64,000 nt of DNA, from positions 85,988,825-86,052,824 of the forward strand of contig CM075764.1 of NCBI GenBank assembly GCA_037974665.1, read 5' to 3'. Origin of the DNA: Ehretia macrophylla (taxonomy: Eukaryota > Streptophyta > Magnoliopsida > Boraginales > Ehretiaceae). Each line of letters opens with the position of its first letter. Positions within the stretch are counted from its first letter, which is position 1. This document shows positions 48,901 through 61,859 of this stretch, piece after piece. Position numbers and translations under genes: made by a program. Below the pieces are notes generated by a model that saw only the letters and a program-made list of their open reading frames with translations, did no database searches and was not told the DNA's origin.

Positions 48901-50149
48901 CCGTCACCTCCACCCATCATACCTTTGCCCAGTTAGAAATGGATTCAAACAACATAGGGATTGCAATGCTCTTTTCTAACTAGTTGAAGCAAACGAGCCC
49001 TCTTGTTGCTTGGGGAAGAGTAAATTTTCATCACAAATGATTCAATCCAGCTAGCATATTCTGCAGCTACCCCCATTGTAATGATCAATAGCATATAAGT
49101 ACCGTGAAAGAAATGTGAAAAGAATCCTATTTAAAGAATCGGGAGCTCTATCCAAAATTGACATAAAAACGACTTACGACAATATTAATTGGAGGTTTCT
49201 ATATCACCTATCTGTGAAAGGTTCTCTCATCTACCCCTAGACATCTACCTACTCATGTTTGTAGCTTGATTAGAGGTCAAGGTTGTGGTCGAGGAAAAAA
49301 AAATAGAAGTCGTCCGTCTCAAGTGATACGTAAATTGTTCAGAAGTAAGAGAAGATTTCAGTTCCCTAAAAGAGTATTCTTTTTTGTTCATCTATATATA
49401 TTCTAAAAGCTATATATACATATATACCTCTTATCAAAAAATATTTTTTATTATGACAGTGAAACACCAAAATATATTTTTCAGTGTGACAATTAAAAAT
49501 AAAAATTATTTAAACAAATAATTTTATTGCATATATTTTCTCTCATCAAGTTATTTTCCTCCAACCAGAGACAACAAAATTACCAACCCCAAGAGAAGAC
49601 CTGAACCCCCTCGGACCTACTCAATCCTGGTCCCCACCTCCAAGGGATACACTAGCCATGAGTTGTGTTGCTTCCTTTATCAATAGCAATCACTTTGAAG
49701 GCTTAGTCATGTATGCCGAAACTCCCAGGGTGTTCTTACTTTTGGTCTCGCCATGACGGCTTGGTGCTCATCTCGTTTTCATGCCCAATCTCTATCCTGT
49801 TAGGCGGCTTGGATAATAAACTCAGTCATACAGCCACAACCTCACTGGATTCTGGAAACTAATGTAAAACCTGTTTTAGGTGCTGTACGGGGTCTTTCAA
49901 ATTATGACTAGAGAGTCTCTTCTACTGTTTATAATATGCGGCATTTCCTATCTTCCTCGCCTGGTTAGTCTTACCGACTTCTCTCTCGAGAAACGAACCA
50001 TGTAGCAATATGGGTTACTTCTACAATTAGAATATGATCCCTCCCATTTGACTAGTTTTTTTAATCCCTCCTTAGCATTACTTTTGTGTGTAAAATCGAA
50101 TGCTGAGGCATTAGGAATAGGTTGACAAGCCTTGTACTGTTTTTGGCAT
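45981..50149. other. 3' flank of the CRM gene, no further gene recognised
   Basis: The first few hundred bases are presumably the 3' UTR of the CRM gene. Further on I find no coding similarity. 48340-48455 is related to 51805-51915 (shared tgtagcttgtata and aagaaaa..gtgg). An element-like start (aaggcttggtttgtttg) lies at 48681. Confidence 0.4.
48340..48455. repeat. Diverged direct repeat, copy 1
   Basis: Shares an ordered set of phrases with 51805-51915: a ttaatta/ttattat tract, attatttgttgggcatgcta-like sequence, tgtagcttgtatacaaagaa and gtggatgag. The similarity is moderate. It may belong to a larger unrecognised repeat flanking the LTR element between them. Confidence 0.45.
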
Positions 50150-51576
50150 GTATATATAACAACCCCACAAAAAAAGTATACGCAAGGTTTTAAAATAATT
50201 TTTTATATGTATTGTGGTACTAGTTTAGACAATAGTCAAGTTAATCTTCTTGTAGTATTTGGACATATTTCCTTCTATGACTTAGACATCAAATCCCCAC
50301 AATCCTAGATGTAAATTCAATTGTACATGTAAATTCACACAACAAGACTTCAATATGTATATAGACATTAGCTCTTTCTCTTATGGAGCTACCATTGGTG
50401 GTAGTTACTAATATCTTCAATATACATATATATCTCCTCTGTTTTCTCCTTCAACATGGTGTCAGAACTATTATCTTGGTAGCTTATGTCACTATTATCC
50501 TGCTGCCACCACTACCAGCGACACATCACCAACATCATGTCATGTAAACCGACCATATCGCGATCTAGTCTTTGATATATTGCCATGTGTCAGGCTAGTC
50601 ATGTGCCACGTAATCACCTAGTTAGCTATCACATTAACTCTAAAAGAAACTCTTCAAAAAGTATGATTGACCGGTCAGTCAAATTTTTTACTCACAATAA
50701 ATGGTTCCCCAAACATACATGGACAACCACATCATCAACTTTTGCCTTGTTTGCCATTTACAAACTATGTGTTTGCAAAGTTTGCACCAAGTCATTACAA
50801 GTCACTACCACATTATCACTGCCTACTGCTATTGCAGCCATCAACCTCATCATCATCATCATTTCAAGCTTTCACTCTTTGGAATAGTTGTATATGAATA
50901 CCTCTCATCTTTGCGTTTAACCTATTAGACCATTATCTAAGGTTTGTAGACCTTTTGTGTCTTTGGTCTCTATTTCTCTTGGTTTTGTTTCAAATATATT
51001 TGATTCTCTCTATGATCTCAATTTTTGGTTCATCATGGCTCTAGAAAACTGCATTATTCACCATCAATTATTTTTGTGTTCTTTGTGGCTCTATTAATCA
51101 CTCACTCTTACTCTTATTTATCACTATTCTCTTAAGAATCCCTATTCTTGCACAAATATTGCTATAGCTACGTACCTTGATCAATGCCTACAAGACTTCT
51201 TAGTGATTCAATTACAGAACTCAAGTTGGTCTATGTTTGCCCCACTTGTATTTGAAAATATATTTAGATTTTTAATATGATTCTTTATAATTTAATATAA
51301 TTCCTTATACTATAGCACTACTTTTAGGCAATAGTAACGTTGGTTTCATGGTAGGATTTGGACATGGTGCCTTTTAGGACTTGGACATCAAGCCACTACA
51401 AGCATATATATAGTATGTGCTTCACACAACAAGACTTCAATATGTAGAAATTAATTTTTTTTCTCTTCTAGAACGACCATTTAAGACGACTACTAATGTC
51501 TTTTTTTTTTACCATTCTAATTTCTACTAATATTTTTAATACACATATATTTATCTCCACGTGTTCTCTTTTAACA
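50150..51576 (+). mobile_element. TRIM-like non-autonomous LTR retrotransposon
   Basis: Two diverged direct repeats (about 50150-50456 and 51240-51576) share acaatag, atttggacat, gacttggacatcaagcc-like sequence and cacacaacaagacttcaata, and both end in aaca. Directly after the first is tggtgtcagaac (50457-50468), close to the initiator Met tRNA primer site. Only about 780 bases lie between the repeats, with no gag-pol motifs. The outer starts and the target duplication are uncertain. Confidence 0.55.
50457..50468 (+). promoter_or_regulatory. Putative primer-binding site of the TRIM-like element
   Basis: tggtgtcagaac differs by two bases from the canonical TGGTATCAGAGC and abuts the putative LTR end. 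Confidence 0.5.
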
Positions 51577-53830
51577 GTTACAAAAGAAGTGAGAAGTGCC
51601 ATGAAAAGCTATGAAATGGATTTCCATATCATTTCTTAAAGGTCAGCTTCAAAGAGTCTCCCATAAGCACATGTCCGAAAGTGTTTCAAAGGAGGAGGGA
51701 TTAATTTGCATGCCTAATCATGTGAAACACTTCTGTCTCACAAATCCAAGGGATCATAGTCGAGGACAAAACTTTGATTTCATTAATTATAATAATATGA
51801 AAAGGATATTAAAGAACTCAAATTAGTCTTAAAGCATTAATTATTTGTTGGGCATGCTAGTGTAGCTTGTATATAAAGAAAAAGTGGGTGGGATATTTGA
51901 TAGAGTAGGTATCATGTGATTTCTTTCCCTTTTATTTTCTATAAATTTATTCCAACAAGTTGCTGAAAAGGTTGATTGGATTTGGATATCATATTTAAAA
52001 TTGTTTCTCATATGTCTTTCCATATACTCACAGGAATAGACAGAAACCAGGATCACATAATGAAACCGACAACTAGTCTTGGAATTCCACTTGGTACGAC
52101 TTCACTTAATTTTTAAATTTCGATGAGTTGCACGTTAGGACCAATTTTTTTTTTAAAAAAAAATTTTTAAGAGAGGTTTAATATCGTACAACGTAACTAG
52201 TAAGACTTAAATTCGCAATATATTATGCGAGTAATATTACCATGTTAGGACCAATTTTTTAAATGTGTGTGGTACGCAAATGATGTAGTTGAAGATAAGA
52301 GGGAACCACTTGCACTTTATTATTTTTATTTTTATTTTTATTTTTGTTATTAGAGGTGAGTATTTGATAAATTGGAGATGGGATCTCAAATTTAAATTTT
52401 TCTCATAATCTTATAATATTATAAAGAAAATTTTATGGTGATGAATTGATGATGCAATCAAAATAAATCATAGTTGTCCATAATGCTAATTACCGCTCAT
52501 ATTGACCACTTCCTATTCTTTCATCATACTATATACTGTTAGAAAATGAACGGGGTGGATTACTATTGCATATTCTTAGACAAATTATTCATGCATACAC
52601 CTACAATCCAAACACGCACACCCCACACACCACACATCAAAGTAGGAGGTGCAAGTTTCAAGATTGGGTTTGGGGTTGAGTTTTTTTTTGTTTTTGATTC
52701 AATGGTAAGTTTACCTCACAACGGTTAATTTAGTAATTGCACAATTTTCATTAATAAAAGTTTAATTTTGTTATAGTATTAGATTGTAGTCAAAGGATAT
52801 TAAGTGATCAAAATAAAATTTGAAGGACAATAAATGTCAATGATTATAAAATTAAAAATACAGAGCGGATTTAACGCTATTATAATGGAATTTAAATTCA
52901 ATTTTGAAATGAGGTTTAGCGTTATTGATGATACTGAAATTATTCTCATCCTAATCTTACCATGGAAATAAGTCCAATAGGATTCTGACCTTAATTAAAT
53001 AAAAAATGGAGAAAAATAAGATAGAATAAAGTACAACTACATGTGCTCACGAAATTGAGTGTATTCCAACCGACCAAATGTTAGGATGAAGGTCATACCC
53101 TACACCTTATTACTATTGATTTTGAAATATTCTATGCTTTAGTGTTTATAGCCCATAGATTTTCGACCAAAAAAAGTTTAGCCCGTAGATTTTTTTTATT
53201 ATTTTTATTTTTTTGATACAAATGTCTAAGATCGTACAACATATGATATAATCAAGAAGAATCGAATTCGCAACCTCTCACATATATAACGAAATACATA
53301 TTACCGAACCAAAGTCCTAGTAACTTAATTCTATTCAATTCCTACCCTACATTATAATTAATTAATTGCGTAGAGTACTGGTAAACTATGAGCCTATGTT
53401 CTTCTCTATTCTTTTTTTTTTAAAATTCTGATGGCTCTAATATTTACCTTTTAGAAGGAAATACTATCTACCCTTATCCTACTAGAAGGTGGAGGGTGGT
53501 GTACCAGTTTGCTCTTGACTTGCAATAAATAATTTTTTATTTTTTTATTTTTATAAAATTTAGTAAAATAGAAAAGTAGATATCGTCTTCGCTTAATCCA
53601 TTCGGATTTTAAGACAGATATTTTCGATATGAAATTACATTATGTGATTTCCATTCAGCTTTCGAGAGTTTAGAATACCTTAAGTAGATTTAAATACTTG
53701 TTATTAAGTTTATTCCAATTGCTTATTCATTAATCCTTGTATTATCAAAAAGTCTTATGCAAGATAAATACAAGTTCAATATTGATAAATAATATATTTC
53801 CATATTGTTTCAGATAGGTCTTACTGTATC
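51577..53830. other. Intergenic, no gene recognised
   Basis: 51805-51915 is the second copy of the diverged repeat at 48340. Around 52150-52245 and 53210-53310 two stretches share a 'tcgtacaac..gaattcgcaa' pattern and may be remains of a dispersed repeat. No coding similarity was seen. Confidence 0.4.
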
Positions 53831-53876
53831 ACTCTTTTTATGATCATAATATTGCTATGGCTAGCAAGCTATTTCT

Positions 53877-54078
53877 TTTTTTGTTAAATAAACAAAGTAT
53901 ATGCATTAAGTTCAATAAACTCATACAAAAATAACAAACACCCAATCATATTAGATCAGTTAGGTGTTGTCAAGATTCCAAGCTCTACAAAGTTGAAGAT
54001 TAATACAAGATCTCCTATATTTACGTTCTAATCTGATTTTGTGTCTAAATATTACATAACTGACCTTACGCATAATAA
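53877..54078 (-). mobile_element. 5'-truncated LINE 3' end
   Basis: A 202-base insert flanked by the 12-base duplication caagctatttct (53865-53876 and 54079-54090). It begins on the plus strand with a T-run and resembles the 3' end of the LINE at 14584 (cattaagttcaataaactca against cattaatttcaaaactcaaa). It is a dead-on-arrival copy of that family. The tandem partner at 56803 shows the empty site. Confidence 0.7.
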
Positions 54079-54191
54079 CAAGCTATTTCTAACGCATAAT
54101 AAGAAGAGGTTTAGATTCCCTAATAACGTAAATGAGATCAATTGTGGTGAAGTGATTATATATTTATTTAATTTTCATACTCAACGATTTA

Positions 54192-54569
54192 GGCTATGTT
54201 TGGCCTAATTATGAAATTTTAGCTTTTGAGTTGTAGAGCTTTTAGCAATAGAACTTTGATTAGAAGTGTTGTTGAACAAAAGTCGTTGATTGTTTGGCAT
54301 GTGTTGGATAATGTTGAGCTTTTAGAAAATTTAAGGGCAATATTGAACTTTAAAAAATATGAAATGGTATATTTGAGAAAGAAAAAGAAAACAGTTTCCG
54401 TCATTATATAAAAACAGTTTCACAAAAGTCTATTTTGAAAAGCTCAAATCTAGAGTTTCGTGTTTTTCAGCTTTTTTTCATTTTAAAAAATGGGCCAAAC
54501 ATGATAGACTCAGCTTTTAAACTTACACGAACCACTTTTGAGTATAAAAAAGTTAAGCCAAAGATCATC
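54192..54569. mobile_element. Tourist-like MITE
   Basis: 378 bases flanked by TTA on both sides (54189-54191 and 54570-54572). The ends are ggctatgtttggcctaa and, on the other strand, gatgatctttggcttaa. The interior has further inverted segments around agcttttgag and gggccaaacat. No transposase. The 3-bp TWA duplication fits PIF/Harbinger relatives. Confidence 0.6.
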
Positions 54570-55434
54570 TTAGATCATTTTGTTATAACTATATTATCAC
54601 TTTACTATCATTAATTTTTATGTTTTCTAGGAAATCCAAATCCAAACATGGTATGTCTCCCTTGTGTGTATCAATTACTCAGTAGATTAAATGTTGGCAA
54701 GCACATAATAAAAGAAACTTAAAGTACCTAACTTTTAGTTGACAACCACGCAACTGCATTTATCTTTTAGTAATTAACATTTAATTGATAAACACACCGT
54801 TACATTAATTATGCTTTTGTCGATTTCTTTAATTTTATTCTAAAAAAAATGATTCCACCATCAACGAAAAATATTTGGGTGACTAATTAAGTAAGTGTCA
54901 AATTTCAATTTGACAACAGATAATATTTCAAGATGAGGGAATTATTTTACCCAACACAAAGAAAAAAAATGCTAAGTGTAGGTCACCAAGTTATTTTTAA
55001 CTTTAAATGATTGATAGTTAAAAAATGTAGCTAAAAAAGTTCTATGTTTTTATAAATTGAAATACTCTTGTTACGATAAAGTCAAAAAAATCTTATTTGG
55101 GAGACGTTTTTTATATTAATTCTAAAGCTTTTTAAACACCCAAAGTTTCCATTTAATAAATAAATTTCATGTGTTCCACATTCTCATTATATTTCAAAGA
55201 TTTAATTAAGAGTAATATTGAAAACAATCCTATTTTACCTCATTACCTCAAAATAGTCAAATAGGACAACTAAAAGAAGAGAGAATATTTTAAAGATTGT
55301 AAGACTCCCTATTTCAAAAACTAAATGAGAATATTATATTTAGGACATAAGAAGTATATATAAATACATCATAGGAAAATCCTTGGAATCTCTTCTATTC
55401 TTTCTTAATTTTCCTATCAATTATTGATCACTAA

Positions 55435-55659
55435 GGTAGCGATTGGTACATTAGAATGGATTTGAACATAAATAGAATGAGCCAAGAAATGAAATAAAAT
55501 TGGGAATGGAATGAACTTGAGAATGAAAATGACATGTTTAGTATGCTCTAGGAATTAAGAGTAGTAAAGTAAATGACTTGTATAATATGACATAATTGCC
55601 CTTTTATTATTATAGCATTAAAAATAAATATAAACATAACTATAAACAATATAAACATA

Positions 55660-55703
<44 letters not shown>

Positions 55704-55883
55704 CAACAACAACAAAAATAAATAATAATAATAATAAAATTAAAATAAAAATAACAAATAATAAATAATAATAATAATAATAAAAACAACAACAACAACA
55801 ATAAATAATAATAATAATTATTATTATTATTATTAATAAAAAATATAATAATAATAATAACAATAATAATAACAACAACAACA

Positions 55884-55927
<44 letters not shown>

Positions 55928-56368
55928 ATTGGTATTATTATTATTATTATTTTTGTCATTATTATTTTACTTTATTATTATTATTAGTATTTATTATTAT
56001 TATTATTTTAATCACTATTATTATTTTTTATTTTTTTTAATTATTATTTTTTTTTTAGTTTTATTTCATTATAATTTTCATAATAATAATTATTATTATA
56101 TTTTTTTAATTATTATTATTATTGTAAAATAAATTATTTATAAAAATTATGTTATATAAGGGTATGGTAGTCAAGTTGATTCCCAAACACATAAAAATGG
56201 GTCATTCCTATGTATTTGGTCTGGAATGACTATTCCCATGTATGTGATAATAGAATTCCCTTAGGAATGACATTCCCAAGTTCATTCTCTCATACAAAAC
56301 ATGGGAATTAAAATAGAATTGGGATTGTCATTCCATTCCCCACTCATTCCCACATATTAATCACTGTC
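55435..56368. mobile_element. Harbinger-like TIR element filled with (ATT)n/(AAT)n arrays
   Basis: The left end is ggtagcgattggta and the right end on the other strand is gacagtgattaata. The left flank is TAA (55432-55434); the right flank AAA is a likely mutated TAA. Most of the interior (55660-56130) is aat, aac and att arrays arranged as inverted blocks that could fold on themselves. Copy 2 of the surrounding duplication has an uninterrupted site (cactaaagagagaag near 60338), confirming insertion. Same family as 815-1938. Confidence 0.7.
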
Positions 56369-56923
56369 AAAAAAGAGAAGCTCAAAAAAAAAAAAAAAAA
56401 AACAAAGAAGAAAGAAGCCATTATACACTGTTTAAATAGCCTTTGGATTTGGATCTATGGTCTAATTAAATCATTTGCTCCAACACCATGAATACAAGGA
56501 CCATAATGAGAGAGATGTAATGTAACACAAACACTCACAACTTTATAGAAAATAGCTCATTGAGACATAAATCAAATCTTGAGAATTTGAAGATTTTTTT
56601 TCTTATAACAAGAAACTCACTCTACATAGGACCACATTAGGTCTACTATAAGGTTATAAATTATGTGGTGTAACGGTGCCCTTTAATACATACTCTAAAT
56701 CAATTAACGGTCAAATAATATTTGTGATAGGAGAACATATGTCCGAATTGAAATCATTAACCACATCAAGTCGTTACTCTTTTTATGATCATAATATTGC
56801 TATGGCTAGCATGTTATTTCTAACGCATAATAAGAAGAGGTTTAGATTCCCTAATAATGTAAGTGAGATCAATCGTGGTAAAGTGATTATACATTTATTT
56901 AGTTTTTATACTCAACCATTTAT

Positions 56924-59460
56924 CACTACAAGAAAATTCATTTTCGACGAGGGAGCCCATTCCATCGCCAAAACGGCGAGGGACAGGTCATTCCCTTGCC
57001 GTTTCGGCGAGGGAACAACCATTCCCTCGCTGAATCGGCGTGGGACAGGCCCTTCCCTTGCCTTTTCGGCGAGGGAAAAGTCATCCCTCGCCGTTTAAAA
57101 TGGTGGCCGCGTGTGTATTTCAAGGCGTTTTCGGCCTGGTTCAACATATTGTCGATTAAAATATAGAAGGAGAATTGTGGGGTCTTTTGAATTCTTTATT
57201 TTATTAAGTTAAACCAAATTCGATTTCAAAGTCTTATAAATAAAACCTAATATAACCGAAAAATAATTTAAGAGCTTAAAAAAAAAAAAACTATTTTAAG
57301 CTCGTCCAACTTTTTTTAGATAGAAAAGTCCCATTTAATACAATTTTGCATGTGGCATCCACGTGTCTTCTTAGTTACTTTTATAGGTCTCATTTTTCGT
57401 TGTTTTAGGAAAGGCTCAAAGGCAATAGTAAGTTCTAGATCAACATCGCTATCATCGATAAAAAACCATATATATTTTTATTATGGAACGAAACTATTGG
57501 AATACCTCTAAACATAACAACGACATATTTCATCATAACATAAACATACATAGATAATACATAAAACTAAAAAGTACATTATTCTCTTACTGATCAGATC
57601 AATCACTAATATCTATGTAGAACGAACATATATATCACGGGAAGAAATTGGGCAGTAAGATTTTCAGCGTTTGGTCATGAATGTGTATGTATAATTAATT
57701 TGATTGCTAGCTATATAGACTTTTGAAGACAATGAATAGTATTCATATAATGACTTTTGTTGTGCAATACATGTATGTGTATGTATAATAATTTGATTGC
57801 TAGCTATATAGACTAGTTTTATGTGATTGAATAGCTTGTATTGTGATTTTTTGCAAAATGCTTAATGTAGAAGACCATGAATAGTATTCTTTTTAGGGTT
57901 TTTGTTAATTCTTGATTACAATCTTAATTATATGAAATCTAATGATGCCATAGGTGTTATTGAACTTAGGTTAGTGTTTAGAATGAATAAAACTTGAGTA
58001 ATCTTGCATGCTTGTTTGAGACTAAGTTAAAGTTGGTTGAATGACTTAATATCTAAGAAAGTTAAGTAAAGACTATTAGAGTGGTATGATAATGAAAATT
58101 GTAGGCATAGTATTTCAATAGGTAACGGAAATGCATGCATGAATGTCTTATTTTGTTTAGTAGAAAGGCTTGAATAGCCTTAGGCACTTGTTTAATGAAG
58201 GTTGTGTTTGAGTGTGAATGCTTGTATATTGTATTGTGGCAATTTCTTCTGAGTGTAGGTAATTGTTTAGTCCACGGTACAGAGAAGACTATATTCGTTT
58301 GTTGAGTCCGGACTTATACTTTTAGCGTGGGGTCGGGTCGGGCCGTTTTATTAGCTGACTGTATATATATATTTGAACAAATGCTTGTTTTGTTTTTTTC
58401 TCTTATGGGTTGTCATTCTTTTTTGTCATTTTTTTTTATCATTCAAAACTTCTCAATATTATTCATGTATCTACGTGTTGATATATATGCATTACAGTCT
58501 CGATACGAGGAACTACTGCAATAGGCATCACAGGCATCTGAGTCTGATTAAGCTCCTACGCCTGTTGATCATAACACACTGTTCTTAGAGGTTGTTGTAG
58601 ACCCCGCAAAGGTCGTTTATACGGGGTTGGATCACAGGTTTTTGTGGCGTCTATTTCACACAGTCACCCGGTTGCCGGAAGAAACATTACGCAACAAGAG
58701 ATCCAAGCGGCCGTTGCTCAAGCCACAACCTCTTTGAAAGGGAAGTTGGAACAACAAAACGATTCGTACAACAAACTGCAAGACAAGCTGGATCAGCAGA
58801 ACGCAGTGTACTGCAAACTCCAACAAGAAACTTCATCACAGCTACGTGATATGCAAGCATAGCTCGCACTACTTGCTTCAAGGTTGCCCGTTCTTGAACC
58901 TGCTTCATCGTCTTCGTTTTCGAGTAAGGGTGGAAGTGAAAAACATTTTAGTATGATTTGATGTTATGCATTATAAACATCCATTACAATCGGACTGTAA
59001 TAACTTTTGAGTTCACTTTGAACAACTTTATTTAATTTTTATTAGCTAATTTTATAAAAATGTGATTTACAACTTGTTTTGCAGTATTAAATATCAAATT
59101 TACAGGTCAAACAACTTATTATAGTAAATCTTATAATGAAAATTAGAAAGAAAAAAAAAATTACTTTTTTGCGGGGGCTTCGTGAGGGATTGGCGAAGGA
59201 CGCATTCGACGAAGGCTCGATGAAGAACGCATTCGGCAAGGGCTTGGCAATGGACGCATGCGGCGAGGGCTTGTTGCCCTCGCACAGTCGTCTCCAACAT
59301 GGTCCCTCGCCGACCTCTCGCCAAATGGTGTGGGGTCAGCGAGGGACCCCATTTCAGCAGCGAAGCCTTCGGCAAGGGACGATTCCCCTCGCCGGGCCCT
59401 CGCCGAGACCCTTTCGGCGAGGGAAATTGTCTCTCGCCAAAGGCTATTTTTCTTGTAGTG
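56924..59460. mobile_element. CACTA (En/Spm) element, non-autonomous, 2537 bp
   Basis: The ends are CACTACAAGAAAA and TTTTTCTTGTAGTG, exact 13-base inverted repeats, with a TAT target duplication (56921-56923 and 59461-59463). Both subterminal regions carry many copies of a ttcggcgaggga-type motif in both orientations (56940-57100 and 59170-59440), the usual transposase-binding arrays of this superfamily. The interior lacks the transposase core, but the tail of a coding region remains near 58630-58970. Confidence 0.9.
58629..58970 (+). pseudogene. CACTA-associated coding remnant, coiled coil
   Basis: A Gln- and Leu-rich frame including ITQQEIQAAVAQATTSL and two heptad-like QQN repeats runs to TAG at 58860-58862. 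It could then be read on as LALLASRLPVLEPASSSSF to a stop near 58970. It sits where CACTA transposase-type ORFs end and is probably their C-terminal tail. The rest of the gene is absent or unrecognisable. Confidence 0.5.
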
Positions 59461-60726
59461 TATATTATTTTGCTATAACTATATTATTACTTCACTATCA
59501 TTAATTTTTACGTTTTCTAGAAAATCCAAATCCAAACATCGTGTCTCTCCATTGTGTATATCAATTACTCAGAGGATTAAATGTAGGAACGCACACAATA
59601 AAAGAAACTTAAAGTACCTAACGTTTAGTTGACGACCACGCAACTGCATTTATCTTTTAGTAATTAACATTTAATTGATAAACACGCATTTACATTAATT
59701 ATGCTTTTGTCGATTTCTTTTATTCTAAAAAAAATGATTCCACCATCAACGAAAAATATTTGGGTGACTAATTAAGTAAGTGTCAAGTTTCAATTTGACA
59801 TGATGTTATATATAGCTGTGAGTTAATAATGTATAATATTTCAAGATGAGGGAACTATTTTGCCCGACGCACAGAAAAAAAAAATGTTAAGTGTAGGTCA
59901 CCAAGTTATTTTCAATTTTAAATGTTTGACAATTAAAAAATGTCGCTAAAAAATTATATGTTTTTAATAAATTGATATACTCATGTCACGATAAAGTCAA
60001 AAAATCTTATTTGAGAGACATTTTATATATTAATTCTAAAGCTTTTTAAACACCACAAAGTTTCCATTTAACAAATAGATTCCATGTGTTCCATATTCTC
60101 ATTATATTTCAAAGATTTAATTAAGAGAGTAATATTGAAAACAATCCTATTTGACCTCAAAATAGTCAAATAGGACAACTAAAAGGAGAGAGAATATTTT
60201 AAAGATTGTAAGACTCCCCATTTCAAAAATTAAATGAAAATATTATATTTAGGACATAAGAAGTATATATAAATACATCATAGGAAAATCCTTGGAATCT
60301 CTTCTATTATTTCTTAATTTTCCTATCAATTATTCATCACTAAAGAGAGAAGCCATTCTTGACAACAACAAATAAAAAATAAAAAAAGAAAGAAGCCATT
60401 ATGCACTGTTTAATTAAGGCATTTGCTCCAACACCATGAATATGAGGACCATAATGAGAGAGATTTAATGCAACACAAACACTCACAACTTTATAGAAAA
60501 TAGCTCATTGAGACATAAATCAAATAGTGAAAATTTGAGTAAGATTTTTTTTTTTTCTTATAACGAGAAACTCACTTTATATAAGACTACATTAGGTCCA
60601 CTATAAATTATGTGGTACAACGGTGCCTTTTAATACATATTTTAAATCAATTAACGATCAAGTAATATTTGTGATAAGAGAATATATGTCTGAATTGAAA
60701 ATTATTGACCACATCAAGTCGTTTTT

Positions 60727-61018
60727 TCCAACTACTTTATCCAACTTTTGGAGCAATTTGAATAAGAAAATTGAAGTTTAGACAATTACCAAGAAATTCA
60801 TAACATCTTGAGGACTTAATTGTTTTTAATCCTCCAAGGAAAGCGTTATTATTATAGTGAAACACTCTAGTAAAGCAAGTGTAATAATTACATTCAACCA
60901 TCGCCACCCATGTTCGAATATGACTCTCCCTCTCTCTCTCCACCCACTAGGGAAACGTACATGTACTAGGATTGTAATAAGTATGCAAAACTTATCCTTC
61001 TCTTTTTTTGACCCAAAT

Positions 61019-61055
<37 letters not shown>

Positions 61056-61099
61056 CACATATAAAACTTATCTTTCTTACTCCTAATCCGAAAATTATC

Positions 61100-61142
<43 letters not shown>

Positions 61143-61857
61143 TTACCCTTCTTAATCCTAATCCAAAAATTATCACTAATCCCAAAAAATTGGATTGGAT
61201 TGATTTGCTCGTTTCCAATAAGAAAAGGGAAGGAAAATAATTGGATAATCTCACATTTATTTGTTTCCATCCAATTAGAGATGTTCTTTCCTTGTAAATA
61301 TCTCCATCATCTCCCAATCATTGACCATTCTCCAAGTCTCTTGGTGAACAATCCAAAAAAAAAATCAAGTCCTCTAATGAAGCAATGAATCATGCCACCA
61401 TTGTAGCAGGACATGAAAGAAAATTATCAAATGAAAATTTTAATATGTCGTTGACAAAAAAAAGAAAAGAAAAGGAAAAGTTGATATGTCAAACAAAGAA
61501 TAGAAAAGGCAACAGATAACGCCGTTATCCCGCAAGACTTCTCTACATTTTATGCGGGCAAAATGGAAGAAAAATCCCCTAAATTGATTGTCGAGTGAAT
61601 CAGTTTTAACCTTCTTTGTAATAAAAAAAAAAAAACTTTTACAACTCATAATGTTATGCAAGAAAGAAATTTAATAGTGACATGGATGTAACATTGGACA
61701 AGTTAGGAATGAAAAAATGATTTATTTAACTGTACAATTTTGACAAAAAGAAAAACTGTACAATTAATATTCCACATCACTATATCATAACTTCTTTTTT
61801 TTGGTCAAATCTCTATATCATAACAACTCCTATAACATTATAACATAAAACACATTA
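60727..61857. other. Intergenic with compound microsatellites
   Basis: Around 61018-61056 there is (CA)n/(TA)n, and at 61103-61138 (AT)n. Both are followed by a related phrase (aaaactta..cttcttactcctaatcc and aaaacttacccttcttaatcctaatcc), so a segment of about 80 bases was duplicated with its microsatellite. No gene was recognised. Confidence 0.6.
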
Positions 61858-61859
61858 TA

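Larger units (their letters stand above)
53831..60726. repeat. Tandem duplication of a ~1.4-kb unit, each copy invaded by different elements
   Basis: Copy 1 (53831-56770) and copy 2 (56775-60726) share the same ordered sequence: actctttttatgatcataat at the start, then aaatccaaatccaaacat, cgcaactgcatttatctttt, aaacaatcctattt, gctccaacaccatgaata, and accacatcaagtcgtt at the end. Copy 1 carries insertions at 53877-54078, 54192-54569 and 55435-56368. Copy 2 carries one at 56924-59460. At each insertion point the other copy is uninterrupted or has a different element. No gene was found in the ancestral unit. Confidence 0.85.

Noticed and set aside
55618-56132. Long Ile/Leu/Tyr-rich frames
   Set aside because: They are produced by trinucleotide arrays, not genes.
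56676-57098. 140-codon frame with a plausible start
   Set aside because: It begins in the duplicated unit and runs across the CACTA end into its subterminal repeats; the corresponding frame in the other copy is not preserved.
60857-61317. Tyr/Ile repeat frames on both strands
   Set aside because: They arise from (TA)n and (CA)n microsatellites.
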